From: Iodidimonas sp. SYSU 1G8
GTDB lineage: Bacteria > Pseudomonadota > Alphaproteobacteria > SMXS01
Assembly: GCF_039655775.1 (NCBI RefSeq)
Contig: NZ_JBBYXJ010000001.1
Location: 2,007,501 to 2,071,500, forward strand
Direction: 5' to 3'
Length of the DNA stretch: 64,000 nucleotides
Within the stretch, counting starts at the first letter, position 1; every line of letters begins with the position of its first letter. A model generated the notes under the pieces. The model did not search any database and was not told where the DNA came from. It saw nothing but the letters and a program-made list of their open reading frames with translations. Below are positions 45,496-53,953 of this stretch, one piece after another. The position numbers were made by a program, and so were the translations under genes.

Positions 45496-46101
45496 CTATT
45501 CGGCGGCCTTCACGTTGATCACGCCGCAGGCAATGCGGCCGCCAGCATCGCCGGCAGGGTCGCTGACATAGTCGTCGGCGCCCGCATGGATCACGAAGGC
45601 AGAACCATCATCGTCGTTCAGGCTAACCTGACTCGACGATTTGAGCGACGCGCCGGCAAGGAACAGCTCCACATCCAGTGCCCCGGTGGAGGGCACCACC
45701 AGATTGGGCATGTCGCCGACATGAGAGCCGTCGGGATTCATGAAGCCGTGCTGGGCTTTGGTGGGGTTGAAATGCCCCCCGGCCGACGAGAAATCGCCCT
45801 CGCACACGCCCTTCTCATGGATGTGAAAGGCGTGCGGCCCCGGTGGTAAGCCCGTCAGGCGCGCCGTCAGGGCGAGGCCCATGGGCGCTGTCTTGAGCTC
45901 GACGATCCCTACGTTCCGCCCCTTTGAATCCTTGAGCAGGGCGCTCGCCATCTGTGGCGCGGGCGCCGCCTGCTCGGCGCGCGCCTTGTCTGCCGCGGCC
46001 TTGGCCTCGGCGCTCGGCTCGGCCGCCCAGGACGGTGCCGCAACGGCCACCGCCACGCCCATGGCGCCAGCGAGCGCCGTGAATGATGTACGCTTGCTCA
46101 T
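45496..46101 (-). CDS. sodC: Superoxide dismutase [Cu-Zn]
   Basis: A 201-residue periplasmic Cu/Zn superoxide dismutase. It has a signal peptide ending near SWAAE, an Ala-rich spacer, then the metal-site motifs HAFHIHEKGVCEG, GGHFNP, HGFMNPDGSHVGDMPN and FVIHAGADDY; Cys in GVCEG and in RIACGV should form the conserved disulfide. It detoxifies superoxide outside the cytoplasm. The ATG overlaps the mgtC stop codon by 4 bp. It is third in the wrbA-mgtC-sodC operon and convergent with the KGG-type gene. Confidence 0.95.
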   Translation of the reverse strand: MSKRTSFTALAGAMGVAVAVAAPSWAAEPSAEAKAAADKARAEQAAPAPQMASALLKDSKGRNVGIVELKTAPMGLALTARLTGLPPGPHAFHIHEKGVCEGDFSSAGGHFNPTKAQHGFMNPDGSHVGDMPNLVVPSTGALDVELFLAGASLKSSSQVSLNDDDGSAFVIHAGADDYVSDPAGDAGGRIACGVINVKAAE

Positions 46102-46688
46102 GTCTCTCTCCTTGTCGGTTCGGAAACACCGCGAACGGCGCGTTCCTCGGGGTCAGAGGGGGGATCCGGCACGGGCGCCGGATGTTTGGAATGATCGAGA
46201 GGCCGGGTCGCGTCAGTGGGCATCATGCCCTCCAGGACGCGGATGAGGACGAGGATCACCAGCGCCGCGCCAGTGGCGAGCCCGGCGACCGGGTAGAAAC
46301 CGAGGCCACACGCCAAGCCGACCGCGCCCGTGAGCCATAGCGTGGCGCCGGTCGTCAAACCGGCAACACGCTTGCCTGAGATGATGATCGTCCCGGCGGC
46401 GAGGAAGGCGACACCCGCCGTGACCGCCTCGATGACGCGTAACAGGTCGATCTGCGAACTCTCTCCCAGATGCTGCGTCCGGTAGGTCACTTCCAGGGCG
46501 ATGATCATGAAGGTGCTCGCCGCGAGAGCAACCAGCATATGGGTGCGAAGCCCCGCCGGGCGGTTGCGGTATTCACGCTCGAAGCCGATGGCGGCGCCGA
46601 GCACGAGGGCCAGCGTCATGCGGATCCCCATTTCGGAGATCGAAATATACGTTGCGAACGGGTCGAAGATACCGTCGGCGTCGCTCAT
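46098..46688 (-). CDS. MgtC/SapB family membrane protein
   Basis: A 196-residue membrane protein with about five helices. LGAAIGFEREYRNRPAGLRTHMLV is the hallmark of the MgtC/SapB family, followed by GVAFLAAGTIII and TTGATLWLTGAVGLACGLG. The C-terminal 40 residues are polar and Pro-rich, replacing the ACT-like domain of longer members. MgtC proteins modulate F-type ATPase or magnesium adaptation; the role of short members is not established. It lies between wrbA (6 bp) and sodC (4-bp overlap). Confidence 0.88.
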   Translation of the reverse strand: MSDADGIFDPFATYISISEMGIRMTLALVLGAAIGFEREYRNRPAGLRTHMLVALAASTFMIIALEVTYRTQHLGESSQIDLLRVIEAVTAGVAFLAAGTIIISGKRVAGLTTGATLWLTGAVGLACGLGFYPVAGLATGAALVILVLIRVLEGMMPTDATRPLDHSKHPAPVPDPPSDPEERAVRGVSEPTRRET

Positions 46689-46694
46689 GGCGGC

Positions 46695-47297
46695 TTATGC
46701 CGACAACCGGCGCGCGATGTCCGTCACATGCCGGCCCTGAAAGCGCGCGCCCTCTAGCTCGTTCCGGCTTGGCTGGCGCTCTCCTTTCGAGCCCGCGATG
46801 GTGGTCGCGCCATAAGGGGAGCCCCCCGAGATTTCCTCCAGCGTCGTCTGGCCGGCGAAACTGTAGGGCAGACCGACGACCACCATGCCGAGATGCAGCA
46901 GGGTGACATGCACGTTGATCAGTGTCGTCTCCTGCCCGCCATGCTGGGTCGCGGTCGACGCGAACGCGCTGCCGACCTTGCCGACGAGCGCGCCCTTCTG
47001 CCAAAGCCCGCCCGTCTGGTCGAGGAAGTTGCGCATCTGGCCGCTCATGCTGCCATAGCGGGTTGGCGTGCCGATGATCAGGGCATCGTAATCGGCCAGC
47101 GACGCCGGCTCGATGATCTCGCCGACCTGATCGGTCTTCCCGCCCGCCTTGCGGAACGCGTCCTCGGGCATCAACTCCGGCACCCTGCCGAGGGTCGGCG
47201 TACCGCCCGCGTGGGTCACGCCTTCGGCGACCGCCTTCGCCATGGTTTCGACGTGGCCGTACATGCTGTGATAGAGCACCAGAACCCGAACACTCAT
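46695..47297 (-). CDS. wrbA: NAD(P)H:quinone oxidoreductase, WrbA type
   Basis: A 200-residue flavodoxin-like quinone reductase. [16 protein letters not shown] is the FMN phosphate loop, [24 protein letters not shown] the WrbA signature and [13 protein letters not shown] the second flavin-binding loop. It performs two-electron quinone reduction that avoids semiquinone radicals. The ATG at 47297 has GGGAGG 5 bp upstream, better than the GTG at 47303. It is the first gene of an operon with mgtC and sodC behind an EcfG-type promoter. Confidence 0.93.
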   Translation of the reverse strand: MSVRVLVLYHSMYGHVETMAKAVAEGVTHAGGTPTLGRVPELMPEDAFRKAGGKTDQVGEIIEPASLADYDALIIGTPTRYGSMSGQMRNFLDQTGGLWQKGALVGKVGSAFASTATQHGGQETTLINVHVTLLHLGMVVVGLPYSFAGQTTLEEISGGSPYGATTIAGSKGERQPSRNELEGARFQGRHVTDIARRLSA

Positions 47298-47328
47298 CAG
47301 CACCTCCCGCTATGAACAGAGAGAGGTT

Positions 47329-47354
47329 AACGCCGACCGGCGCCGCCGGGTTCC
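47329..47354 (-). promoter_or_regulatory. EcfG-type promoter of the wrbA-mgtC-sodC operon
   Basis: On the minus strand GGAAC (47354-47350), a 17-bp spacer and CGTT (47332-47329) give a perfect consensus match. The -10 element lies 32 bp upstream of the wrbA start codon. Confidence 0.7.
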
Positions 47355-47426
47355 GTTACCACATCGGGCGATGAGCCAAGGGGCGCGTTCCCGCGGGGGC
47401 ACGGCCCGTAGACCCATGCGCCGGAG

Positions 47427-49160
47427 CTAGGCCGGTTCCATGACGATCACGCGGTCGCGTCCAGCCCCCTTCGCCACGTAGAGCGCCGCGTCGACCCGCG
47501 CGATGATCCTGTCGACGGGCTCGTCGGGACCGGCGAGGCAGGCGCCGATGCTCGCGGTCACGTCCACCTCGCGCCCATCCTCCAGCAGGATCGGAGCACC
47601 GCTGAAACTGGCGCTGATCTTGTGGGCGATCACCCTCAGCGTCTCCTGACCGCACTCGGAGATCAAAACCACGAACTCGTCACCGCCCCAGCGTGCCGCG
47701 ATATCATAGCTGCGCAGGTCGTTCCGGAGGCGGCGCGCGAGTTCTGCCAGCACCTGATCGCCCCCGTGATGTCCATAGCCGTCATTGACGCTCTTGAACA
47801 TGTCCACGTCGATCAGCAGCAGGCCTACCCTGTGGCCGTGGCGAGCGGCGCGGTTGCGCTCGCCCTCGACGGCCTGGACGAAACCGCGCCGATTATAGAC
47901 TTCGGTGAGCGGATCCATGTAGGCGAGACGCTCGAGCTTCTCGGTTCGCTCCTGCACCCGGCTCTCCAGCAGGCGGGTGTTGTCGCCTACTTCGCGCGCC
48001 ATTTCGCTGAACGAGCGCGATAGGCGGCCGATCTCATCATTCACCGGGTCGATGGGCGTGGAGAAGTCGCCCTGCTTGACCTGATGCACCGCCGCCTCCA
48101 GCCGGGCGAGGCGATTGAGCACCACATGGCGGAACAGCAACGTCACCAACAGGGTAGCCGCCGCGAGGACAACCGCGAGGAACGCCCCGATGGGATTGAA
48201 CAATTGCCGCTCGATCAGCTGGTCGACATCCATCAGCGTCACGTTGAACCAGCCGATCTGGTCGAGGTAGCCGACCCCGGCGAGCACCTGATGCCCTTCC
48301 ATCTCGACGAAGCGCGATTCCACCCGGTTCTTTTCGGCCGCGACCCGCTTCATCATCGCCGCCAGGGCCTTGCGGTCCTGCTCTCGTTCGAGCAGCCGGA
48401 AGATGGTCTTCTTGGACTTGGCGTCCTTGGTCAGGCTGTGAAAGTCGACCATGCGCGGATCGCGGTGGGCCTGGATGGCGCCGCTCGCGTCGACGAACAC
48501 GCTGTCGATGCCGCGCTGCGGGAAATCGACCACCTCGCGGATGAAATCGGTGAGGTCGATGCCGGTGCCGATCATGCCCAGCACCTGGTCGCCTTCGCGG
48601 ACCGGACAGTTCACCCAGACCTTGGTCACCCGGATGTTGTCGTCGTGATCGACATTCAGCTGGCAGACCGCATCGCTCCGGATCGTCTTGTAGTACCAGC
48701 CATCGCGGGGATTGTCGGGACTCAGCGTGTAGCGCAGTTGTTGGCCGGCATAGGCGTCATCGCGGTCGTTGAAATAGTAGTTGGCCGACTTGTCGATGAC
48801 GAAGAAATAGCTGCGGTCCTTGAACGCGAGACGGTAGTGCTCCAGTTCGGCGAGGCCGCGGGCACGCTTGTCAGGCTCGTCCTCATCCATGGCCCATTCG
48901 AGAATGGCCGGCGATCTGGCTAATGTCTGGGCAAGGGACGCTTCCCGGAAGAGGGTCTCCAGCCCGCGATAGCGGTCGAACTGGACCTGCTTTTCGGCGA
49001 ACAGGGTGCCGAGACGCACCACCGCCGTATTCACCAGCCGATCAAACGCCAGGAAGGCCGCCATCGCCGTCACGATGAAGATGGCCCCGGTCAGCAACAG
49101 CACCCGGGTATTCAGGCTTGGCGTACGCACCAGCGCCGGACGGCGACTTTTCTCTGCCAC
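47427..49160 (-). CDS. Membrane-bound diguanylate cyclase with periplasmic Cache-like sensor
   Basis: A 577-residue GGDEF protein. An N-terminal helix (about residues 20-42) and a second (about 325-350) flank a periplasmic domain of about 280 residues with Cache-like features (YFFVIDKSANYYFND, GWYYKTI, GMIGTGIDLTDFI). A HAMP-like segment and a short coiled coil follow, then the GGDEF domain with DPLTEVYNRRGF, RWGGDEFVVL (near residue 490) and an RxxD inhibitory site (RSYD) just before it. It should make c-di-GMP under product inhibition. It has no EAL domain. The kdp operon is divergent, 245 bp away. Confidence 0.93.
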   Translation of the reverse strand: MAEKSRRPALVRTPSLNTRVLLLTGAIFIVTAMAAFLAFDRLVNTAVVRLGTLFAEKQVQFDRYRGLETLFREASLAQTLARSPAILEWAMDEDEPDKRARGLAELEHYRLAFKDRSYFFVIDKSANYYFNDRDDAYAGQQLRYTLSPDNPRDGWYYKTIRSDAVCQLNVDHDDNIRVTKVWVNCPVREGDQVLGMIGTGIDLTDFIREVVDFPQRGIDSVFVDASGAIQAHRDPRMVDFHSLTKDAKSKKTIFRLLEREQDRKALAAMMKRVAAEKNRVESRFVEMEGHQVLAGVGYLDQIGWFNVTLMDVDQLIERQLFNPIGAFLAVVLAAATLLVTLLFRHVVLNRLARLEAAVHQVKQGDFSTPIDPVNDEIGRLSRSFSEMAREVGDNTRLLESRVQERTEKLERLAYMDPLTEVYNRRGFVQAVEGERNRAARHGHRVGLLLIDVDMFKSVNDGYGHHGGDQVLAELARRLRNDLRSYDIAARWGGDEFVVLISECGQETLRVIAHKISASFSGAPILLEDGREVDVTASIGACLAGPDEPVDRIIARVDAALYVAKGAGRDRVIVMEPA

Positions 49161-49339
49161 GGATCAGGCCCCCTTCAACGACCTGTATCCGCGAAAGCGC
49201 AGGGCCGCTCAACATTAAATAGGCGGCCCGGCGTTGATCGTCACAGCGCTTGGCGAATTTATCCGCGCCAGGACCCGCCATTTTCCCGCCCCAGCACGGC
49301 TTCCAGTCCCGACCGTGATCGGCATCGAATTTTTACACG

Positions 49340-49375
49340 GGGGGCGCCTATGGTCAGCCTGAACGGAGCGCCCCC
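49340..49375 (+). repeat. Inverted repeat in the kdp leader
   Basis: GGGGGCGC (49340-49347) and GCGCCCCC (49368-49375) form a perfect 8-bp inverted repeat with a 20-base spacer, 30 bp before the first ORF of the kdp operon. TTTTTACAC lies just upstream and could be part of a promoter or KdpE site. A leader hairpin or dimeric operator are both possible. Confidence 0.35.
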
Positions 49376-49405
49376 TGAAGGCACGGCTCCCGGAGGAGAA
49401 CGACC

Positions 49406-49489
49406 ATGCAAGATCTTCTGTGGCTTGGGCTGGGCGCCGGACTGTTCGCGGCGGCCCTGATCTACATCCGCCTGTGCGATGGCGCTTAA
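49406..49489 (+). CDS. 27-residue hydrophobic leader peptide of the kdp operon
   Basis: A short ORF with a very strong ribosome site (GGAGGAG, 8 bp before ATG) encoding one hydrophobic helix: MQDLLWLGLGAGLFAAALIY followed by a short polar end. It ends 12 bp before kdpF. It resembles KdpF in size and single-helix design and may be an additional small Kdp subunit or a leader peptide. No homology claim can be made from sequence inspection. Confidence 0.55.
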   Translation: MQDLLWLGLGAGLFAAALIYIRLCDGA

Positions 49490-49501
49490 GGACATTTCGT
49501 C

Positions 49502-49591
49502 ATGACAATCGATCTCTGGCTGGGCGGCGCGGTCGCCCTGGGCCTGCTCATCTATCTGGTCGCCGTGCTGGTGCGGCCGGAAAAATTCTAG
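49502..49591 (+). CDS. kdpF: K+-transporting ATPase subunit KdpF
   Basis: A 29-residue single-helix protein, MTIDLWLGGAVALGLLIYLV followed by AVLVRPEKF. The ending RPEKF is typical of KdpF (commonly ...L(V/L)RPERF). It stabilises the KdpABC complex in the membrane. It lies 9 bp before kdpA. Confidence 0.88.
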   Translation: MTIDLWLGGAVALGLLIYLVAVLVRPEKF

Positions 49592-49600
49592 AGGTGTTCG

Positions 49601-51310
49601 ATGAACGCTGAAGGCTGGTTGCTCATCATCATCTTCACCCTGATCCTGGTGGCCCTGACGCGGCCCGTGGGCGCTTGGCTCTTCGCGCTCTACGACGGTC
49701 GGCGGACGCCGCTGCACCTGGCGCTGGGCCCCATCGAACGCGGTTTCTACAAGGTGGCCGGCATCGACCCCTCAGCCGAGCAGAGCTGGCGGCGCTATGC
49801 GCTCTCCATGCTGCTGTTCAACGCATTGGGAGTCGCGCTGCTCTATACGCTGCAGCGCCTGCAGGGCGCATTGCCGCTCAATCCGCAGGACTTCGGCGCC
49901 GTCAGCGAACATCTGGCGCTCAATACCGCCGTGAGTTTCGTCACCAACACCAACTGGCAGTCCTATGGGGGCGAGACGAGCATGAGCCACCTGACCCAGG
50001 TGGTCGGGCTCACCGTCCAGAACTTCCTGTCGGCGGCGACGGGCATATCGCTCGCCTTCGCCCTGATCCGGGGTTTTGCCCGCCGAGAGGCCGCCGGCAT
50101 CGGCAATTTCTGGGCCGATCTGACCCGCGTCACCCTCTATCTGCTGCTGCCCGCCTGCGTCGTGCTCGCCCTCGCCTTCATGGCCATGGGCGTGCCGCAG
50201 ACGCTGGAGGCCTCGGTCGTCGCCACGACCCTTGAAGGCGGCCAGCAGACCATCGCGCTGGGGCCGGTCGCGTCCCAGGAGGCGATCAAGATCCTCGGGA
50301 CCAATGGCGGTGGCTTCTTCAACGTCAATTCGTCCCATCCCTTCGAAAATCCCAGCGTCCTGTCCAATCTGGTCCAGATGCTGGCCATCTTCGCCATCGG
50401 CGCCGGTCTCACATGGACGTTCGGCCGCGCGGTGGGCAACACAAGGCAAGGCTGGGCGATCCTCAGCGCCATGCTGATCCTGTTCCTTGCCGGCGTCGCC
50501 GTCGCCTACGCGGCGGAAGCCGCCGGCAACCCGATCCATCACGCCCTGGGCGTCGCCGCGGGCGGCGGCAACATGGAAGGCAAGGAAGTGCGCTTCGGCA
50601 TCGCCGCCAGCGCCCTGTTTGCCGTCATCACCACGGCGGCCTCGTGCGGCGCGGTCAATGCCATGCATGACAGCTTCACCGCCATCGGCGGCGCGGTGCC
50701 CCTGTTCAACATGGAACTGGGCGAGGTCATCATCGGCGGCGTCGGCGCCGGCCTCTACGGCATGCTGCTCTTTGCCATCCTGGCGATCTTCGTCGCGGGC
50801 CTGATGGTCGGCCGTTCCCCCGAATATGTCGGCAAGAAGATCGAGGCCCGCGAGGTCAAGCTGGCGGTTCTCGCCATCGCCATTCTGCCGCTGGTCATGC
50901 TCGTCTTTACCGGGATCGCCTCGGTCACCGACGCCGGCCTGGCGGGGACCCTGAACAAGGGGCCGCACGGTTTCAGCGAGATTCTATACGCCTTCACCTC
51001 GGCGGCCGCCAACAATGGCAGCGCCTTCGCCGGACTGAGCGCCAATACGCCCTTCTACAACGGGCTGCTGGCGGCGGGCATGTGGCTGGGGCGGTTCTTC
51101 ATCATCATCCCCATGCTGGCCATCGCCGGCTCGCTGGCGGCCAAACGCCACATCCCCGAAACCGCCGGGTCGTTCCCCACCACCGGCGCGCTCTGGGTCG
51201 GCCTGCTGACCGGCGTGGTGCTGATCGTCGGCGGATTGACATTCCTGCCGGCGCTGGCGCTGGGACCGGGCGCCGATCACATGGCGATGATCAGCGGCCA
51301 GACTTTCTAG
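49601..51310 (+). CDS. kdpA: K+-transporting ATPase subunit A KdpA
   Basis: The 569-residue potassium-selective channel-like subunit. It has four selectivity-filter-like P-loops, visible as [43 protein letters not shown] and [13 protein letters not shown]. It is related to SKT-type potassium channels and passes K+ that KdpB-driven ATP hydrolysis concentrates. The length matches the family. GAGGTG lies before the ATG. It is followed by kdpB at 12 bp. Confidence 0.97.
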   Translation: MNAEGWLLIIIFTLILVALTRPVGAWLFALYDGRRTPLHLALGPIERGFYKVAGIDPSAEQSWRRYALSMLLFNALGVALLYTLQRLQGALPLNPQDFGAVSEHLALNTAVSFVTNTNWQSYGGETSMSHLTQVVGLTVQNFLSAATGISLAFALIRGFARREAAGIGNFWADLTRVTLYLLLPACVVLALAFMAMGVPQTLEASVVATTLEGGQQTIALGPVASQEAIKILGTNGGGFFNVNSSHPFENPSVLSNLVQMLAIFAIGAGLTWTFGRAVGNTRQGWAILSAMLILFLAGVAVAYAAEAAGNPIHHALGVAAGGGNMEGKEVRFGIAASALFAVITTAASCGAVNAMHDSFTAIGGAVPLFNMELGEVIIGGVGAGLYGMLLFAILAIFVAGLMVGRSPEYVGKKIEAREVKLAVLAIAILPLVMLVFTGIASVTDAGLAGTLNKGPHGFSEILYAFTSAAANNGSAFAGLSANTPFYNGLLAAGMWLGRFFIIIPMLAIAGSLAAKRHIPETAGSFPTTGALWVGLLTGVVLIVGGLTFLPALALGPGADHMAMISGQTF

Positions 51311-51322
51311 AAGGCACGGACC

Positions 51323-53353
51323 ATGACGCAGAAAACACCGTCTCCCTCGCTGTTCAGCGCCGACCTGATCGGGCCGGCCCTCGGCGATTCCTTCCGCAAG
51401 CTGGACCCGCGCACGCTGGTGCGCAACCCGGTCATGTTCACCACCGCCGCCGTCGCGCTGCTGCTCACCCTGCTGCTGCCGCTGGTCGAGGATACCGGCT
51501 TTCACCTTCAGCTCGTGCTCTGGCTCTGGGTTACCGTCCTGTTCGGCAACTTCGCCGAGGCCATGGCCGAAGGGCGCGGCAAGGCGCAGGCCGCCGCCCT
51601 GCGCGCCACCAAGGCGGAGTTGACCGCCAAGAAGCTCGGGCCGGATGGCGAAGCGTTTGAAACAGTGCCCGCCCATGAGCTGAAACATGGCGATCTGGTG
51701 CTGGTCGAGACCTTCGATCTGATCCCCGCCGATGGCGAGGTAATCGAGGGCGTCGCCAGCGTCAACGAATCCGCCATCACCGGCGAATCCGCGCCCGTGA
51801 TCCGCGAGGCCGGCGGCGACCGCTCGGCCGTCACCGCCGGCACGCGGGTGATCTCGGACTATATCAAGGTCCGCGTCACCGCCGGGCCGGGCCATGGCTT
51901 CATCGACCGGATGATCGCCCTGATCGAAGGCGCGGAGCGGCAGAAGACGCCCAACGAGGTGGCGCTGACCATCCTGCTGGTCGGCCTGACCATCATCTTC
52001 CTGATCGCGGTCGCGACCGTCCCGGCCTTCGCCGCCTATGCCGGCGGCGTCATCCCGGTCGCCATCCTGGCGGCGCTGCTGGTGACCCTGATTCCGACCA
52101 CCATCGCGGCGCTCTTGTCGGCCATCGGCATCGCCGGCATGAACAGGCTGGTGCGCGTCAACGTGCTCGCCAAGTCGGGCCGCGCGGTCGAGGCCGCTGG
52201 CGACGTGGATACGCTGCTGCTCGACAAGACCGGCACCATCACCCTCGGCGACCGGCAAGCCGCCGCCTTCAAGCCGCTGAGCGGCGTTGGCCTACAGGAA
52301 CTGGTCGAGGCCGCCTGCCTCGCCAGCCTGGCGGACGAAACACCCGAAGGCCGCTCCATCCTGGTGCTGGCGCGCGAGGCGCACGGCATCGCCGACCTGG
52401 CCATGCCGGCCGACGCGACCATCATCCCCTTCTCCGCCCAGACCCGGCTGTCCGGCATCGAGACCGGCGGCCTTCTCATCCGCAAGGGCGCCGTCGATGC
52501 GGTGGTGAATACGGTCCCCGAGCTGCGCGGGTCGCCGCTCGTCGAGGAACTGCGGCGGATCACGGACGAGATCGCCCGCGCGGGCGGCACGCCGCTGGCC
52601 GTGGTGCGCGGCGGTCGCCTGCTCGGCGCCATCTATCTGAAGGACATCATCAAGGACGGCATGCGCGAGCGCTTCACCGAGTTGCGCCGCATGGGCATCC
52701 GCACGGTGATGATCACCGGCGACAACCCGCTGACCGCCGCGTCCATCGCGGCCGAGGCCGGCGTCGACGACTTCCTTGCCCAGGCCACTCCGGAGGACAA
52801 GCTGGCCTTCATCCGCAAGGAGCAGCAGGGCGGCAAGCTGGTCGCCATGTGCGGCGACGGCACCAATGACGCGCCGGCGCTGGCGCAGGCCGATGTGGGC
52901 GTGGCCATGAACACCGGCACGCAGGCGGCGCGCGAGGCCGGCAACATGGTCGATCTGGACAGCGATCCGACCAAGCTCATCGAGATCGTCGGGCTGGGCA
53001 AGCAACTGCTCATGACGCGCGGCGCGCTGACCACCTTCTCCATCTCCAACGACGTGGCCAAATACTTCGCCATCCTGCCGGCCATGTTCGTCGTGCTGTA
53101 CCCGTCGCTGGGCGCGCTCAACGTCATGCAGCTGAGCTCGCCGGAAAGCGCCATCCTGTCGGCGATCATCTTCAACGCCCTGATCATCCCGGCCCTGGTG
53201 CCGCTGGCCCTGAAGGGCGTGCGCTATCGTCCGGCGGGCGCGGGCCAGCTGCTGTCACGCAATCTGGCGATCTATGGACTGGGCGGCCTGATCTCGCCCT
53301 TCATCGGCATCAAGCTCATCGACCTGGCCGTCAGCGGCCTGGGTCTCGCCTGA
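51323..53353 (+). CDS. kdpB: K+-transporting ATPase subunit B KdpB
   Basis: The 676-residue P-type ATPase subunit. [15 protein letters not shown] is the actuator TGES motif, Asp301 in [12 protein letters not shown] is the phosphorylated residue, and [18 protein letters not shown] the hinge. The N-domain keeps the compact Kdp form. It powers K+ import at low external potassium. It lies 9 bp before kdpC. Confidence 0.97.
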   Translation: MTQKTPSPSLFSADLIGPALGDSFRKLDPRTLVRNPVMFTTAAVALLLTLLLPLVEDTGFHLQLVLWLWVTVLFGNFAEAMAEGRGKAQAAALRATKAELTAKKLGPDGEAFETVPAHELKHGDLVLVETFDLIPADGEVIEGVASVNESAITGESAPVIREAGGDRSAVTAGTRVISDYIKVRVTAGPGHGFIDRMIALIEGAERQKTPNEVALTILLVGLTIIFLIAVATVPAFAAYAGGVIPVAILAALLVTLIPTTIAALLSAIGIAGMNRLVRVNVLAKSGRAVEAAGDVDTLLLDKTGTITLGDRQAAAFKPLSGVGLQELVEAACLASLADETPEGRSILVLAREAHGIADLAMPADATIIPFSAQTRLSGIETGGLLIRKGAVDAVVNTVPELRGSPLVEELRRITDEIARAGGTPLAVVRGGRLLGAIYLKDIIKDGMRERFTELRRMGIRTVMITGDNPLTAASIAAEAGVDDFLAQATPEDKLAFIRKEQQGGKLVAMCGDGTNDAPALAQADVGVAMNTGTQAAREAGNMVDLDSDPTKLIEIVGLGKQLLMTRGALTTFSISNDVAKYFAILPAMFVVLYPSLGALNVMQLSSPESAILSAIIFNALIIPALVPLALKGVRYRPAGAGQLLSRNLAIYGLGGLISPFIGIKLIDLAVSGLGLA

Positions 53354-53362
53354 GGAGGCATC

Positions 53363-53953
53363 ATGCTTTCGGAACTTCGCCACGCCCTGCGTCCCGCGCT
53401 GGCCCTGCTGTTGCTGTTCACCGTTCTTCTGGGGCTCGCCTATCCGCTCGCGATCCTCGGCATCGGCCAGACGGTCCTGCCCTGGCAGGCCAATGGCAGC
53501 CTGATCGAGGAGGAGGGCCGCGTCGTCGGGTCCGACCTGATCGGTCAGACATTCACCGAGGCGCGCTACTTCCACGGCCGGCCATCGGCGGCGGGCACGG
53601 GCTACGACGCGGCGGCGTCGTCCGGCTCCAACCTCGGCCCGACATCGAAAGTATTGGCGGAGCGTATCGCCACCGATGTCGCGAAAGCACGCGCGGACGG
53701 CGCGGATGGTGCCGTCCCGGCCGATCTGGTGACGGCGTCAGGCTCGGGCCTCGACCCGCACCTCTCACCCGAGGCGGCAAGGGCGCAGATCGCCCGGGTC
53801 GCGGCGGCGCGCGGCCTTTCCGAAGATGCCGTCGCCAAACTGGTCGAGCGCGCGATCGAGCCGCCGCTGGCGGGATTCATCGGCGCGCCGCGCGTGAACG
53901 TGCTGCGGCTCAATCGACAACTCGACCTGCAGGCGGCTACACTCGTCCCGTGA
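53363..53953 (+). CDS. kdpC: K+-transporting ATPase subunit C KdpC
   Basis: A 196-residue subunit with one N-terminal helix ([20 protein letters not shown]) and a periplasmic domain with [29 protein letters not shown] and [15 protein letters not shown]. It raises ATP affinity and helps K+ capture. The end overlaps the kdpD start by 4 bp (GTGA), so structural and sensor genes are co-translated. Confidence 0.97.
   Translation: MLSELRHALRPALALLLLFTVLLGLAYPLAILGIGQTVLPWQANGSLIEEEGRVVGSDLIGQTFTEARYFHGRPSAAGTGYDAAASSGSNLGPTSKVLAERIATDVAKARADGADGAVPADLVTASGSGLDPHLSPEAARAQIARVAAARGLSEDAVAKLVERAIEPPLAGFIGAPRVNVLRLNRQLDLQAATLVP

Noticed and set aside
49329-49339. KdpE binding site at TTTTTACAC before kdp
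   Set aside because: The resemblance to the enterobacterial site is only a few bases, and no second half was found; mentioned only in the repeat entry.
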